DNA of 64,000 nucleotides from Rhodopseudomonas pseudopalustris (GTDB lineage Bacteria > Pseudomonadota > Alphaproteobacteria > Rhizobiales > Xanthobacteraceae): positions 1 through 64,000 of the forward strand of contig NZ_FODT01000017.1 of assembly GCF_900110435.1 (NCBI RefSeq), given 5' to 3'. Shown here piece after piece: positions 55,323 to 64,000 of the stretch. Numbering within the stretch: position 1 is the first letter of the stretch; each line of letters opens with the position of its first letter. A program made the position numbers and the translations under genes. Below the pieces are notes generated by a model, which worked only from the letters and a program-made list of their open reading frames with translations, was not told the origin of the DNA and did no database searches.

Positions 55323-55366
55323 GGAACTACGGTCCGGGCAAATACCCCGGCAATGTCCGGACCGTC

Positions 55367-55405
55367 GAGGGGTCCCAGCGCAAGCTGGGGCCCCTGTCTT
55401 TTTGG
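55367..55405 (+). terminator. terminator of glnK-amtB
   Basis: A stem GGGGTCCCAGC / GCTGGGGCCCC with loop GCAA is followed by TGTCTTTTTGG. Confidence 0.8.
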
Positions 55406-55448
55406 CGGGGCGTCCGGGTCTGAGAATCAGGAAGTCATTAGCTCCGCA

Positions 55449-55512
55449 CGAGAGCGTTTTCGAGCGAAGTGGATCGCTTCGGTTCTGATTGAATCAGTAC
55501 CAAAGCTCTAGC
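55449..55512. repeat. dispersed palindromic repeat, short copy
   Basis: GAGAGCGTTTTCGAGCGAAGTGG, then CTTCGGTTCTGATTGAATCAG and AAAGCTCTAG. It is the same family as 51511-51613 and overlaps the vapC stop. Confidence 0.7.
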
Positions 55513-55915
55513 CGCGATCGGGCGTGATCAAATCGACGTTTGGAAAGTAAGTGCGATAGTGCCGAGCATCGCGGGTCAACAGAGACAAATGCTCGGTCGC
55601 CGCATGCGCGCCGATCAGGAAATCGGAAAGCACGCGCGTCTTGACGCCGCCGCTCCGGCGATACTGAACAAAAGCTTTTCCGGCCAAGAATAACGCCGAG
55701 CGAGGGATCGGCGCGACCACAATGCCAATCGTTCGAAGCACGACCTCGAGCTGCTCCTCTTGATCGAAGCGCGTTGAAATTTCCGCATAGATCACGTCGT
55801 TGATGAGCAAGGGTCCGCGATCAATCGCCTCATTTATCCTCGCCGCCGACCAGCCCAGCCAGTTCGGATCCGCAGTCACAAGATCAATCAGAACGTTCGT
55901 GTCGACCAAGGTCAC
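55508..55915 (-). CDS. vapC: VapC-type PIN-domain toxin
   Basis: A 135-residue PIN endonuclease toxin. MTLVDTNVLIDLVTADPNW holds the first active-site Asp, NDVIYAEISTRF the conserved Glu, and VLSDFLIGAHAA with LLTRDARHYRTYF the remaining Asp residues. Targets of VapC toxins are usually tRNA or rRNA. The start is a GTG read from 55913-55915. It lies 4 bases after the antitoxin gene, so the two are translated together. Confidence 0.92.
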   Translation of the reverse strand: MTLVDTNVLIDLVTADPNWLGWSAARINEAIDRGPLLINDVIYAEISTRFDQEEQLEVVLRTIGIVVAPIPRSALFLAGKAFVQYRRSGGVKTRVLSDFLIGAHAATEHLSLLTRDARHYRTYFPNVDLITPDRG

Positions 55916-55919
55916 GGCG

Positions 55920-56156
55920 CTAATCGTCGCCGCGCAGTAGCTTCATCACCTCGTCGGTCGAAAGCCCTGGTCCGGCACTGCCGATCACCTTCTCCCAGTC
56001 GATTTGTCTGCGGCTCGGCTGACTAACCTTTTCCAGGACCACGGCCCCATCCGCCCCGCGCTTGAAGTCGACCTCTCCCCCAGGGCCAACGTCCAGGGTC
56101 TCGAGAATGTCCTTCGGAATCCTCACTCGGCCGTCGCTCGTGATCCTGCTCGCCAT
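55920..56156 (-). CDS. vapB: VapB-type AbrB-fold antitoxin
   Basis: 78 residues. The N-terminal swapped-hairpin DNA-binding domain is clear (SRITSDGRVRIPKDILETLDVGPGGEVDF in pieces). The C-terminal part (residues 48-78, QIDWEKVIGSAGPGLSTDEVMKLLRGDD in pieces) is the usual toxin-wrapping tail with a DEVMKLLRGD end typical of VapB. It probably represses its own operon. The ATG read from 56154-56156 is preferred over an upstream in-frame codon. Confidence 0.9.
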   Translation of the reverse strand: MASRITSDGRVRIPKDILETLDVGPGGEVDFKRGADGAVVLEKVSQPSRRQIDWEKVIGSAGPGLSTDEVMKLLRGDD

Positions 56157-56316
56157 GTCGACCTCCGCCTGTTCCCGAGGCGCTCTCATAATCTAGGCAC
56201 GCGCTGCCCGGGCGTCGATGGTTAATCGCGTCTTAACCTCGCCGTATCTATGGTGGCTGATCTGTTTGCACCCGCTCCGCATAGCGGCCGGGCGCCCTTA
56301 AAACTGGCGTTTTTGA

Positions 56317-57555
56317 ATGGCTTTGCCCGCCTCTTCCGCTTCGGCGCGCGCTGCCGGCAGCCCTTCGGCTGCCGGCCATAGCGAGCGCTCGCCATTCGCG
56401 CGTCTGACCGAATTGCTGGCGCCGTATCAGCCCGGCGAGCGACTGATCAATCTGTCGCTCGGCGAGCCGCAGCATCCGGTGCCGGATTTCGTCGGTCCGG
56501 TGCTGGCGCAGCACATTGCCGATTTCGGTCGCTATCCGATGGCCAAGGGGATCGCGCCGTTCCGCAACGCGGCCGCGAGCTGGCTGGCCACGCGCTTCGC
56601 GTTGCCCCGCGCGCCCGATCCCGAGACCGAAATACTGGTGCTGAACGGCAGCCGCGAAGGCCTGTTCCTCGCCGCGCTCGCCGCCGCGCGCCATGTCGGC
56701 CCGCGCGACGGCACGCCGGCGATCCTGATGCCGAATCCGTTCTATCCGGCCTATGCGGCCGGCGCCCGCGCCGCCGGCTGCGAGGCGGTGTTCCTGGCCA
56801 CCAATCCGGCCAACGGCTTCCTGCCGGATCTGGAATCGCTCGACGAGGCGACGCTGAAGCGCACGGTGGCGATCTACATCGCCTCGCCCGCGAACCCGCA
56901 GGGCTCGGTCGCGTCGCGCGATTACTTGGCGCGGCTGAAAGCGCTCGCCGATCGCTACGGCTTCCTGATCCTCGCCGACGAGTGCTACTCGGAGATCTAC
57001 ACCCGCACTGCGCCCGGCAGCGCGCTCGAGGCGGCCGGTCCCGACTTCCGCAACGTCGCGGTGTTCCAGTCGTTGTCGAAGCGCTCGAATCTTCCGGGCA
57101 TGCGCGTCGGCTTCGTCGCCGGCGACGCGACCTTCCTCAATGCGTTCCACGAACTACGCAACGTCGCCGCGCCGCAGGTGCCGGTGGCGCTGCAGCACGT
57201 CGCGGTCGCCGCCTATGGCGACGAAGCCCATGTCGAGGAAAACCGCCGGCTGTATCGGCTGAAGTTCGATCTCGCCGATCAGATCCTCGGCGAGCGCTTC
57301 GGCTATCAGCGCCCCGCCGGCGGCTTCTGCCTGTGGCTCGACGTCTCCGCTCATGGCGGCGACGAGGCCGCCACCGTGAAGCTGTTCAGGGAGGGAGGCG
57401 TCCGCGTCATCCCAGGCAGTTATCTGGCGCGTCCGCAGCCCGACGGCAGCAATCCGGGCGCCGGCTACATCCGGCTGGCGATGGTTCAGGACAGTGAGAG
57501 TACCGCCGAAGCGCTGCACCGGCTGGTGCGGATTCTCGATGAGTCGCGAGGCTGA
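56317..57555 (+). CDS. PLP-dependent aminotransferase (DapC-like, class I/II)
   Basis: 412 residues. [14 protein letters not shown] and [20 protein letters not shown] form the substrate end. [27 protein letters not shown] and [12 protein letters not shown] follow. [11 protein letters not shown] holds the PLP-binding Asp/Tyr, and [15 protein letters not shown] holds the PLP lysine. [18 protein letters not shown] is typical of the succinyldiaminopimelate transaminase (DapC) group used in lysine and peptidoglycan precursor synthesis. The assignment within class I/II is by motif memory. It lies 2 bases upstream of ftsK. Confidence 0.9.
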   Translation: MALPASSASARAAGSPSAAGHSERSPFARLTELLAPYQPGERLINLSLGEPQHPVPDFVGPVLAQHIADFGRYPMAKGIAPFRNAAASWLATRFALPRAPDPETEILVLNGSREGLFLAALAAARHVGPRDGTPAILMPNPFYPAYAAGARAAGCEAVFLATNPANGFLPDLESLDEATLKRTVAIYIASPANPQGSVASRDYLARLKALADRYGFLILADECYSEIYTRTAPGSALEAAGPDFRNVAVFQSLSKRSNLPGMRVGFVAGDATFLNAFHELRNVAAPQVPVALQHVAVAAYGDEAHVEENRRLYRLKFDLADQILGERFGYQRPAGGFCLWLDVSAHGGDEAATVKLFREGGVRVIPGSYLARPQPDGSNPGAGYIRLAMVQDSESTAEALHRLVRILDESRG

Positions 57556-57557
57556 GA

Positions 57558-60035
57558 GTGAGCATGCCGGCGATCGAACGCGTCATTCCCCTGGTCGGGC
57601 ACCTGCCCGCGTCGATCCGCGACGCGCTGGTGCGGCGGCTGCGCGAGTTCGCCGGCTTCGGCCTGATCGTGATCGCCACCGTCGGCGCCGCGGCGCTGGC
57701 GACCTGGTCGGTGCAGGACCCGAGCCTCAGTCACGCCACCTCGCGCAAGATCCACAATCTGATCGGCTATCCCGGCGCGATCGGCGCTGATCTGTCGATG
57801 CAGATCCTCGGCCTCGGCGCCGTCGGGCTGCTGCTGCCGGTCGCGACCTGGGGCTGGCGGATGATCAATCACCGGCCGTTCGACCGCCGCGCATTGCGGT
57901 TCGCGGCCTGGATTCTCTGCACCATCTTCGCCGCAGGCTTCGCCTCGTCGTTTCCGCACGACAGCGCCTGGCCGCTGCCCACCGGCCTCGGCGGCGTCGT
58001 CGGCGACGCGCTGGTGCGTGCGCCGTCGCTGGTGTTCGGCCCGGGTCTGATCTTCCGCGTCATCCTCAGCATCGTGCTCGGCGCCCTGATGGCCGTGAGC
58101 TTCCTGATCGCCAGCGGCTTCGGCTCGCGCGAACCGGACGCCGACGACGTCATCGCCGACGATGTGCCGCTCGACGAAGACGAGGATCGCGATCCCGGCT
58201 CGGTCTCGCTCGGCTGGCTGACCCATGCGGCGCTCTCCGCCAAGGCGCGGCTGTGGCGGCTGATGAAGCTCGGCTATCGCGGCCTCGTCAGCAGCGCGCC
58301 CGCGGGCCCCGCCGCCGCCTCGTTCGAACGCCAGGAGCCCAGGCTGGGCGGCGGTCGCGTTGCGCCGCCGATCGTGCCGCGGGACCATCTCGACGACGAC
58401 GACGACACGCTCGATCTCGAACCCGCCGACGCGATCGAAGACGAGGAAGACGAAGCCCCGGTCGCCCGCGCGCCGCGCAAGAAGGCCGCGCCGAAGCCGG
58501 CCGCGAAGAAATCCGGCAGGTTCGAGCTGCCCTCGGTCAACGTGCTGACGGCGCCGAAGGCCTCCGATCGCCAGCCGCTCAACAAGGCCGAGCTCGAAGC
58601 CAATTCGCGGGCGCTCGAAGGCGTGCTGCAGGATTTCGGCGTGCGCGGCGAAATCGTCAAGGCGCATCCCGGCCCGGTGGTGACGCTGTACGAACTCGAG
58701 CCCGCGCCCGGCATCAAATCGTCGCGCGTGATCGGCCTGTCCGACGACATCGCACGGTCGATGAGCGCGCTGTCGGCGCGCGTCGCCGTGGTGCCCGGCC
58801 GCAATGCGATCGGCATCGAGCTGCCCAACGCGCATCGCGAGAAGGTGTATCTGCGCGAACTGCTCAGCGTGAAGGACGGCAACGAGACCGTGCACAAGCT
58901 GCCGTTGTGTCTCGGCAAGAACATCGGCGGCGATTCGATCATCATCGATCTCGCACGCACGCCGCATATGCTGATCGCCGGCACCACCGGCTCGGGCAAA
59001 TCGGTCGCGATCAACACCATGATCCTCAGCCTGGTGTACCGGCTGCGGCCGGATCAGTGCCGGCTGATCATGGTCGATCCGAAGATGCTCGAACTCTCGG
59101 TCTATGACGGCATTCCGCATCTGCTGACGCCGGTCGTCACCGATCCGAAGAAGGCCGTCGTCGCCCTGAAATGGGCAGTGCGCGAGATGGAGGAGCGCTA
59201 CAAGCGCATGGCCAAGCTCGGCGTCCGCAACATCGACGGCTACAACACCCGGCTGTCGGAAGCCAAGGCGCGCGGCGAGGACTTGACCCGCACGGTGCAT
59301 ACCGGATTCGACAAAGAGAGCGGCAAGGCGATCTACGAGGAAGAAAAGCTCGATCTCGAACCGCTGCCCTATATCGTCATCATCGTCGACGAAATGGCCG
59401 ACCTGATGATGGTCGCCGGCAAGGACATCGAAGGCGCGGTGCAACGCCTCGCCCAGATGGCGCGCGCCGCCGGCCTGCACGTCATCCTCGCGACGCAGCG
59501 GCCCTCGGTCGACGTCATCACCGGCACCATCAAGGCGAACTTCCCGACCCGCATTTCCTTCCAGGTCACCTCGAAGATCGACAGCCGCACCATCCTGGGC
59601 GAAATGGGCGCCGAGCAACTGCTCGGCCAAGGCGACATGCTGTACATGGCCGGCGGCGGACGGATCAGCCGCGTCCACGGGCCGTTCGTGTCCGACGAGG
59701 AAGTCGAGAAGGTCGTCAAACATCTCAAGACACAGGGCCAGCCGGAATATCTCGAAGCGGTCACCGCGGAAGAGCCGGCCGAGGGTGAGGATGGCGCGGT
59801 GTTCGACGCCACCGGCATGGGCGGCGACGGCGCCGGCGACCTGTTCCAGCAGGCGGTTGCGATCGTCAAACGCGACCGCAAGGCCTCGACCAGCTATATT
59901 CAGCGCCGCCTGCAGATCGGCTATAATCGCGCCGCCTCGCTGATGGAGCGCATGGAACTCGAAGGCATCGTCGGCCAGCCCAATCACGCCGGCAAGCGCG
60001 AGATTCTGGTGGCCGAAGAAGACTCCAATTTTTGA
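57558..60035 (+). CDS. ftsK: DNA translocase FtsK
   Basis: 825 residues; couples chromosome segregation to division. The N-terminal membrane domain (about 25-195) has four helices. An acidic, Lys/Ala-rich linker follows (about 195-335). The motor domain begins near [16 protein letters not shown], with Walker A GTTGSGKS, Walker [15 protein letters not shown] and [31 protein letters not shown]. The C-terminal gamma domain ([34 protein letters not shown] in pieces) reads KOPS sites. The start is GTG 57558 or ATG 57564. It overlaps nothing and leads into the lolA-type gene. Confidence 0.96.
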   Translation: MSMPAIERVIPLVGHLPASIRDALVRRLREFAGFGLIVIATVGAAALATWSVQDPSLSHATSRKIHNLIGYPGAIGADLSMQILGLGAVGLLLPVATWGWRMINHRPFDRRALRFAAWILCTIFAAGFASSFPHDSAWPLPTGLGGVVGDALVRAPSLVFGPGLIFRVILSIVLGALMAVSFLIASGFGSREPDADDVIADDVPLDEDEDRDPGSVSLGWLTHAALSAKARLWRLMKLGYRGLVSSAPAGPAAASFERQEPRLGGGRVAPPIVPRDHLDDDDDTLDLEPADAIEDEEDEAPVARAPRKKAAPKPAAKKSGRFELPSVNVLTAPKASDRQPLNKAELEANSRALEGVLQDFGVRGEIVKAHPGPVVTLYELEPAPGIKSSRVIGLSDDIARSMSALSARVAVVPGRNAIGIELPNAHREKVYLRELLSVKDGNETVHKLPLCLGKNIGGDSIIIDLARTPHMLIAGTTGSGKSVAINTMILSLVYRLRPDQCRLIMVDPKMLELSVYDGIPHLLTPVVTDPKKAVVALKWAVREMEERYKRMAKLGVRNIDGYNTRLSEAKARGEDLTRTVHTGFDKESGKAIYEEEKLDLEPLPYIVIIVDEMADLMMVAGKDIEGAVQRLAQMARAAGLHVILATQRPSVDVITGTIKANFPTRISFQVTSKIDSRTILGEMGAEQLLGQGDMLYMAGGGRISRVHGPFVSDEEVEKVVKHLKTQGQPEYLEAVTAEEPAEGEDGAVFDATGMGGDGAGDLFQQAVAIVKRDRKASTSYIQRRLQIGYNRAASLMERMELEGIVGQPNHAGKREILVAEEDSNF

Positions 60036-60052
60036 CCGGCGGGATCAGCGTG

Positions 60053-61000
60053 ATGGAAATCTCCGAGCGAGAGTCGCGAAATCGCCACAGCGCCACGGTA
60101 GCCGCTGAGGGGCTTGGCGCCGGATCCGCGCCCCCCGCGCAGGACATCACATTGACGAACGATTTCAATGGTTTGACGCCGAGGCCGGCGATCTCCACCG
60201 GGCTCCGCCGGAGCCTCGCGGCCGGCGTCGGCCTGCTGATGGTCACGGCCGCGCCGTTGGCTTTGGCGGAGACCGTGCCGGTGCCGAGGCCGTCGCCGAA
60301 AGCGGTCGAGAGGCAGATCAGCACCGCCGAGCCGTCCCGGCCGCAGCGCCCGCCGCAACCGCCGGCCCCGGTGGCGAAGCTGGCCACGCCGCCCGACCCG
60401 GTGATCCCCGATCCGCGGCGCAACGTGCCGGCCTCGATCTTCACCACCTTCGACGCCAAGCAGAAGGCGGACGCCGCCCGCGTCAGCGCCTATCTGTCGT
60501 CACTCTCGACGCTGGTCGGCAATTTCGTGCAGGTCGGCCCCGACGGCTCGAAGCTGAAGGGGGATTTCTACATCATGAAGCCGGGCAAGGTGCGGTTCGA
60601 ATATGACGAGCCGAGCCCGATCTCGATGGTCGCCAACGGCCAGTCGCTGGTGGTGCGCGACCGCAAGCTCGCGACCCAGGACATCTACCCGCTGTCGCAG
60701 ACGCCGCTGCGCTATCTGCTCAGCGACCGCATCGATCTGTTGCGCGACACCAGCGTCGTCGCCATCACCTCGGACGAGCTCTACATCAGCATCATCATCG
60801 AGGAGAAGAACGCGGTCATCGGCACCAGCCGGCTGATGCTGATGCTCGGCGTCAAGGACGGCCAGCTCAAGCAATGGACCGTCACCGATCCGCAGGGCTA
60901 CGACACCACGGTCGCGATCTACAATCTCGACACCGCCCGGCGCCCCGATCCGGCGATGTTCAAGATCGACTTCACCGACTACTCGACCCCGCCGGGCTAG
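60053..61000 (+). CDS. LolA-type outer-membrane lipoprotein carrier
   Basis: 315 residues. An N-terminal extension of about 55 residues precedes a hydrophobic signal (SLAAGVGLLMVTAAPLALA, about 53-71, cleavage near ALA). A proline-rich linker (to about 125) follows, then the LolA domain: AYLSSLSTLVGNFVQVGPDGSKLKGDFYIMKPGKVRFEYDEPSPISMVANGQSLVV in pieces, and DRKLATQDIYPLSQTPLRYLL. The family carries lipoproteins across the periplasm. The ATG at 60053 begins 17 bases after ftsK, an ftsK-lolA order common in alphaproteobacteria. The unusually late signal suggests a downstream start is possible, but none fits better. Confidence 0.85.
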   Translation: MEISERESRNRHSATVAAEGLGAGSAPPAQDITLTNDFNGLTPRPAISTGLRRSLAAGVGLLMVTAAPLALAETVPVPRPSPKAVERQISTAEPSRPQRPPQPPAPVAKLATPPDPVIPDPRRNVPASIFTTFDAKQKADAARVSAYLSSLSTLVGNFVQVGPDGSKLKGDFYIMKPGKVRFEYDEPSPISMVANGQSLVVRDRKLATQDIYPLSQTPLRYLLSDRIDLLRDTSVVAITSDELYISIIIEEKNAVIGTSRLMLMLGVKDGQLKQWTVTDPQGYDTTVAIYNLDTARRPDPAMFKIDFTDYSTPPG

Positions 61001-61032
61001 GCTCCTTCATTTTGTGCTTTGTCTGCTTCGCG

Positions 61033-61146
61033 GATGATGGATGCGCGGGTCAAGCCCGCGCATGACGCCGGGCTGGATCGCACCGACGGTCGCGTAGGCC
61101 GTCTCTATCAAGACCGTCATTGCCGGGCTTGATCCGGCAATCCATC
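61033..61146. repeat. paired palindromic repeat (GTCATTGCCGGG type)
   Basis: GCGCGGGTCAAGCCCGCGC and GCCGGGCTTGATCCGGC hairpins, with CATGAC and GTCATTGC borders. It is a near copy of 4707-4780 and lies between the LolA-type gene and xth. Confidence 0.65.
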
Positions 61147-61280
61147 CCCTTCGTAAGACGCCACAGCAAGCACCTGGCTGGTTGTACACATCAGCGGCTT
61201 GCGTTCGATCGCGTGCCGCGCAACAAACAGCGCGCTCCTCGCAAAGACGGCGTCCCGCCCGCAACTCGCCCCGGCTTCCC

Positions 61281-62093
61281 ATGCGCTTCACCCTCACGAC
61301 ATGGAACATCAACTCGGTCCGGCTGCGCATCGATCTGGTCGCGGCGTTCCTGAAAGAGCAGCAGCCCGACGTGCTGTGCCTGCAGGAGACCAAGTGTCCC
61401 GACGACGCGTTTCCGCTGAAGCGCTTCAAGCAGCTCGGCTACGAGCACATCGCGCTGAACGGACAGAAGGGCTATCACGGCGTCGCGGTGATCTCGAAGA
61501 TTCCGTTCGTCGCGCGCGACATCCGCATTTTCTGCGACAACCTCGACTCGCGCCACATCTCGGTGTCGCTCGGCACCGGCGACAACGATCCGCCGCTGGT
61601 GCTGCATAATTTCTACGTGCCTGCCGGCGGCGACGTTGCCGATCCCGAACTCAATCCGAAGTTCAAGCACAAGCTGTCGTTTCTCGACGAGATGAAGGCC
61701 TGCGAGCCGCTGCATCCCTCCGGCGACGCGCGGCATATTCTGGTCGGCGACCTCAACGTCGCGCCGCACGAGCACGACGTCTGGTCGCACAAGCAGTTAC
61801 TTAAAGTCGTGTCGCACACGCCGGTGGAATGCGAGAAGCTGCTCGCCGTGCTGCGCGCCGGCAATTGGGTCGACGTCGCGCGCGACCGGATTCCGCTGTC
61901 GGAGAAGATCTACACCTGGTGGAGCTATCGCGCCGCCGACTGGACCGTCGGCGATCGCGGCCGACGGCTCGATCACATCTGGGTCTCCGAAGCGCTGCGC
62001 ACCCGCGTCACCGACTTCAAGATCCTGCGCAACGCGCGAAGCTGGGAACGCCCGAGCGACCACGTCCCGGTGACGGTGACGATGGAGCTGTAA
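61281..62093 (+). CDS. xth: exodeoxyribonuclease III
   Basis: 270 residues; an AP endonuclease and 3'-5' exonuclease of base excision repair. MRFTLTTWNINSVRLRIDLV is the start, QQPDVLCLQETKCPDD holds the metal Glu, GYHGVAVISK and LVGDLNVAPHEHDVW the catalytic Asp/Asn, and WWSYRA then RLDHIWVSEAL and SDHVPVTVTMEL the final Asp/His. The ATG at 61281 begins the family core; the frame is open upstream within repeat sequence. Confidence 0.96.
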   Translation: MRFTLTTWNINSVRLRIDLVAAFLKEQQPDVLCLQETKCPDDAFPLKRFKQLGYEHIALNGQKGYHGVAVISKIPFVARDIRIFCDNLDSRHISVSLGTGDNDPPLVLHNFYVPAGGDVADPELNPKFKHKLSFLDEMKACEPLHPSGDARHILVGDLNVAPHEHDVWSHKQLLKVVSHTPVECEKLLAVLRAGNWVDVARDRIPLSEKIYTWWSYRAADWTVGDRGRRLDHIWVSEALRTRVTDFKILRNARSWERPSDHVPVTVTMEL

Positions 62094-62102
62094 GTCACCA
62101 GC

Positions 62103-62312
62103 ACAACGCGCTCCCTCTTCCGCTTGCGGGGGAGGGTTAGGGTGGGGGCAACGCGAGTCGCAGCGCCGCTGATACGCACCCTGCTTCTCGGTCGATGTGA
62201 GTGGATGATGCTGAGTAACGATGCGCGCCGAACGCAATATCAGCCCGGCTGAACACAAGCGCCGTGCTCGGCTCGCCCCCACCCCGGCCCTCCCCCGCAA
62301 GCGGGAGAGGGT
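62103..62312. repeat. mosaic palindromic repeat
   Basis: The outer arms are CGCTCCCTCTTCCGCTTGCGGG...GGTGGGGGCAACGCGAG and GCTCGCCCCCACCCCGGCCCTCCCCCGCAAGCGGGAGAGGG, in pieces. About 100 bases of unrelated sequence lie between them. It is located between convergent xth and the cyclic-nucleotide-binding gene. Confidence 0.6.
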
Positions 62313-62349
62313 GAAGAGAGCGCCCCCTCTCGAGGACATGCGCGAGCTG

Positions 62350-62796
62350 CTACGTGAGCTTCGCGCCGGCTCTGGTGATGTCTTTGGCGATCATGGTGGT
62401 GCGGGCGGCGAATTCGTCGCGGAGGTTACGGGCGGCCACGGGGTCGCTTTCGAGCACGCGCTGAAACAGGCTGCGCGCGATCCGGACCACCGACGAGTAC
62501 TCCATCGCCACCGCGCTCGACGGCCGCGGCATCGGCAGCACCAACGCCAGTTCGCCGATCAGATCGCCCGGCCGCGCGATCAGTTCGTGCGGACCGCCGT
62601 CGGCCGATGTCACCTGGAACGATCCGGTCTGCACCACATAGCCGGCGTCGGAGGCGTCGCCGGCGGAGAACAGCACGTCGCCGCGGGCGAACTCGCGCTG
62701 ATCGGAGCCGATCGCCAGCATCCGCAACGAGGTGTCGCCCAACAGCCGCAGCGTCGGGACGCGCTCGAGCAGGGCAACATCATCTTCGATCGACAT
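62350..62796 (-). CDS. stand-alone cyclic-nucleotide-binding domain protein
   Basis: 148 residues comprising one Crp-type cNMP-binding beta-roll: FARGDVLFSAGDASDAGYVVQTGSFQV in pieces, ELIARPGDLIGELALVLPMPRPSSAVAMEYSSVVRIARSLFQRVL in pieces. The phosphate-binding cassette GELALVLPMPRPSSA is recognisable. There is no helix-turn-helix or other output domain. A ligand-binding regulator or adaptor is likely. It lies downstream of the response regulator on the same strand, with 126 bases and a short tandem repeat between. Confidence 0.88.
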   Translation of the reverse strand: MSIEDDVALLERVPTLRLLGDTSLRMLAIGSDQREFARGDVLFSAGDASDAGYVVQTGSFQVTSADGGPHELIARPGDLIGELALVLPMPRPSSAVAMEYSSVVRIARSLFQRVLESDPVAARNLRDEFAARTTMIAKDITRAGAKLT

Positions 62797-62833
62797 CAGT
62801 GACCGGCCGGCAAAAAACGGGACGCGCCAAACC

Positions 62834-62893
62834 CTCGGACTTGAAACACTCGGATTTGAGATCCTTGGACTTGAAATCCTTGGATTTGAAATC
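62834..62893. repeat. four tandem 15-bp units
   Basis: CTCGGACTTGAAACA, CTCGGATTTGAGATC, CTTGGACTTGAAATC and CTTGGATTTGAAATC follow each other without gaps, then CTTGG begins a fifth. It lies between the response regulator and the cNMP-binding gene. Confidence 0.8.
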
Positions 62894-62922
62894 CTTGGCG
62901 GCGATTCGGCCCCTTATTGGTA

Positions 62923-63609
62923 TCACGGCACGAGTTTGTAGCCACCGGCCTCGGTGACCAGAATCTCCGGATTCGCCGCATCCTTCTCGATCTTTTGGCG
63001 AAGTCGGTAAATATGGGTCTCGAGCGTGTGGGTCGTCACACCCGAATTATAGCCCCAGACTTCCTGCAGCAGCGTCTCGCGCGACACCGGCGATTGGCTG
63101 GCGCGGTACAGGAAGCGCAGGATCGCGGTCTCCTTTTCGGTCAGCCGCACCTTCTTGGCGTTGGCGCCGGTCAGCATCTTGGAGCCGGGGCGGAAGCTGT
63201 AGGGGCCGACGGTGAACACCGCGTCCTCGCTGGCTTCGTGCTGGCGGAGCTGGGCGCGGATTCGCGCCAGCAGCACCGCGAAGCGGAACGGCTTGGCGAC
63301 ATAGTCGTTGGCGCCGCTCTCCAGCCCCAGAATGGTATCGGAATCGGTATCGTGCCCGGTCAGCATGATGATCGGCGCCTTGAAGCCGCCCTTGCGCAAG
63401 CTGCGCACCACTTCGCGGCCGTCGGTGTCGGGCAGCCCGACATCCATCAGCACCAGATCCGGCGAGTTCGCCTTGGCCGACTGCACGCCCTTGGCGCCGG
63501 TGTCGACCGCGGAAGCCTCGAATTCCTCGTGCAGCGACAATTGCTCGACCAAGGCTTCGCGCAGATCAGTGTCGTCATCCACGATCAGGATCTTGCGGGC
63601 GTTCGGCAT
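62923..63609 (-). CDS. OmpR/PhoB-type response regulator (CenR-like)
   Basis: 228 residues. The receiver domain (1-120) has the acidic pocket IVDDDTD, phospho-acceptor D56 in LVLMDVGLPDTDG, the Thr in IIMLTGHD and Lys in DYVAKPFRF. The winged-helix domain (about 130-228) has KKVRLTEKETAILRFLYRA, SRETLLQEVWGYNSGVTTHTLETHIYRLRQKIE in pieces. The sequence resembles CenR, an essential envelope regulator in alphaproteobacteria, but this is from memory. No histidine kinase is adjacent. The ATG read from 63607-63609 is used instead of an upstream extension. Confidence 0.9.
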   Translation of the reverse strand: MPNARKILIVDDDTDLREALVEQLSLHEEFEASAVDTGAKGVQSAKANSPDLVLMDVGLPDTDGREVVRSLRKGGFKAPIIMLTGHDTDSDTILGLESGANDYVAKPFRFAVLLARIRAQLRQHEASEDAVFTVGPYSFRPGSKMLTGANAKKVRLTEKETAILRFLYRASQSPVSRETLLQEVWGYNSGVTTHTLETHIYRLRQKIEKDAANPEILVTEAGGYKLVP

Positions 63610-63777
63610 GGTCGATGTCCTTCGAATCTTGCGGGCAGCGTCGGCCGGGGCGGCCGGGGAGCCCTCCAATCACGCGCGATTGTATCGCAGAACAGCAAAT
63701 AGGCATGATTTCTGCGGATTTTAACTGCGGCATGTTAAATTTGCTTCACCACCCGCCCGCGCCAAGCTGATACCGAC

Positions 63778-64000
63778 GTGAAAATAACATTCAGATCAGA
63801 GCGTTACAAGAACCCGACGGTGGACCGGCCATTGTCGATGCTAAAGGTCCGCGCCGCGGCAGGTCAGCGCAGCCGCGGCTGGCTGACCGCCGGAGGGATG
63901 ACGATCCCGGTCGCGCTCGGCCGCGGCGGCATCCTCGCCAACAAGCGCGAGGGCGACGGCGGCACGCCGCGCGGGACATTCCGGCCGCGGCGGTTGTGGT
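63778..64000 (+). CDS. L,D-transpeptidase family protein, 5' part
   Basis: A GTG at 63778 opens a frame that continues through the end of the window (74 codons, no stop). The product has MKITFRSERYKNPTVDRPLSMLKV, RGWLTAGGMTIPVALGRGGILANKREGDGGTPRGTF in pieces. The GREGxKANKREGDGGTPxGxF pattern is the start of YkuD-type L,D-transpeptidases of the short alphaproteobacterial class. The catalytic His/Cys region lies beyond the window. Confidence 0.8.
   Translation, partial: MKITFRSERYKNPTVDRPLSMLKVRAAAGQRSRGWLTAGGMTIPVALGRGGILANKREGDGGTPRGTFRPRRLW

Noticed and set aside
57486-59987. 833-codon open frame on the minus strand
   Set aside because: It is antisense to ftsK with the same composition artefact, while ftsK has all motor motifs.
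62834-62893. CRISPR-like array
   Set aside because: The 15-bp units are directly adjacent without spacers and no cas genes are present.

Overview
The window is high-GC alphaproteobacterial chromosome and most resembles Rhodopseudomonas (Nitrobacteraceae/Bradyrhizobiaceae). That call rests on a malonyl-CoA synthetase of the R. palustris MatB type, a form IV RuBisCO-like protein, a hemD-mic60-hemY operon, paired glnK/amtB genes, a CenR-like response regulator, and dispersed Bradyrhizobium-type palindromic repeats. No database search was possible, so the species call is inference.

Layout. 1-14.3 kb: end of an IS5-type transposase, UPF0114 membrane protein, asd, leuB, an MFS transporter, sodC, a Tat-exported molybdopterin oxidoreductase with its cytochrome b561 partner, a fasciclin protein, an SDR, matB, an AT-richer patch carrying a DUF3892 gene, and a CDF metal exporter. 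14.6-22.1 kb: sdhCDAB (sdhA and sdhB separated by a repeat element), a pyridoxamine-oxidase-like protein, a very proline-rich OmpA protein and an L,D-transpeptidase. 22.5-32.5 kb: acs, an ETF-beta-lysine-methyltransferase-like gene, EVE protein, gpsA and tsaD on the minus strand, then divergent hemD-mic60-hemY. 32.8-42.3 kb: tRNA-Thr(CGU), an MBOAT/SGNH O-acetylation pair plus a fused acyltransferase-SGNH protein, yjbQ, the RuBisCO-like protein, a PhyH-like protein with a substituted metal ligand, and an AerR/PpaA-like B12-binding protein. 43-51 kb: HAMP membrane protein, TauE exporter with divergent LysR regulator, tRNA-Gly(GCC), cnoX, Lon-N-domain protein, Trm112 protein, a ubiquinone-type hydroxylase and tesB. 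51.1-55.3 kb: nitrogen-sensing region with two glnK genes; the first amtB is broken into 5' and 3' stubs by an insertion carrying a methyltransferase gene and a truncated IS3 element, while glnK2-amtB2 is intact. 55.5-64 kb: vapBC, an aminotransferase, ftsK, a LolA-type protein, xth, a cyclic-nucleotide-binding protein, an OmpR-type response regulator and the start of an L,D-transpeptidase.

Most of the window is core metabolism: TCA cycle, acetate and malonate activation, amino-acid synthesis, tetrapyrrole synthesis, envelope maintenance and ammonium sensing. Accessory signals are concentrated at 1-130, about 12.3-13.3 kb, 51.6-53.4 kb and 55.5-56.2 kb. The most informative anomaly is the split amtB. 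The most open functional question is the 38-42.3 kb stretch (RuBisCO-like protein, PhyH-like protein, four 16-bp direct repeats, B12-binding protein).
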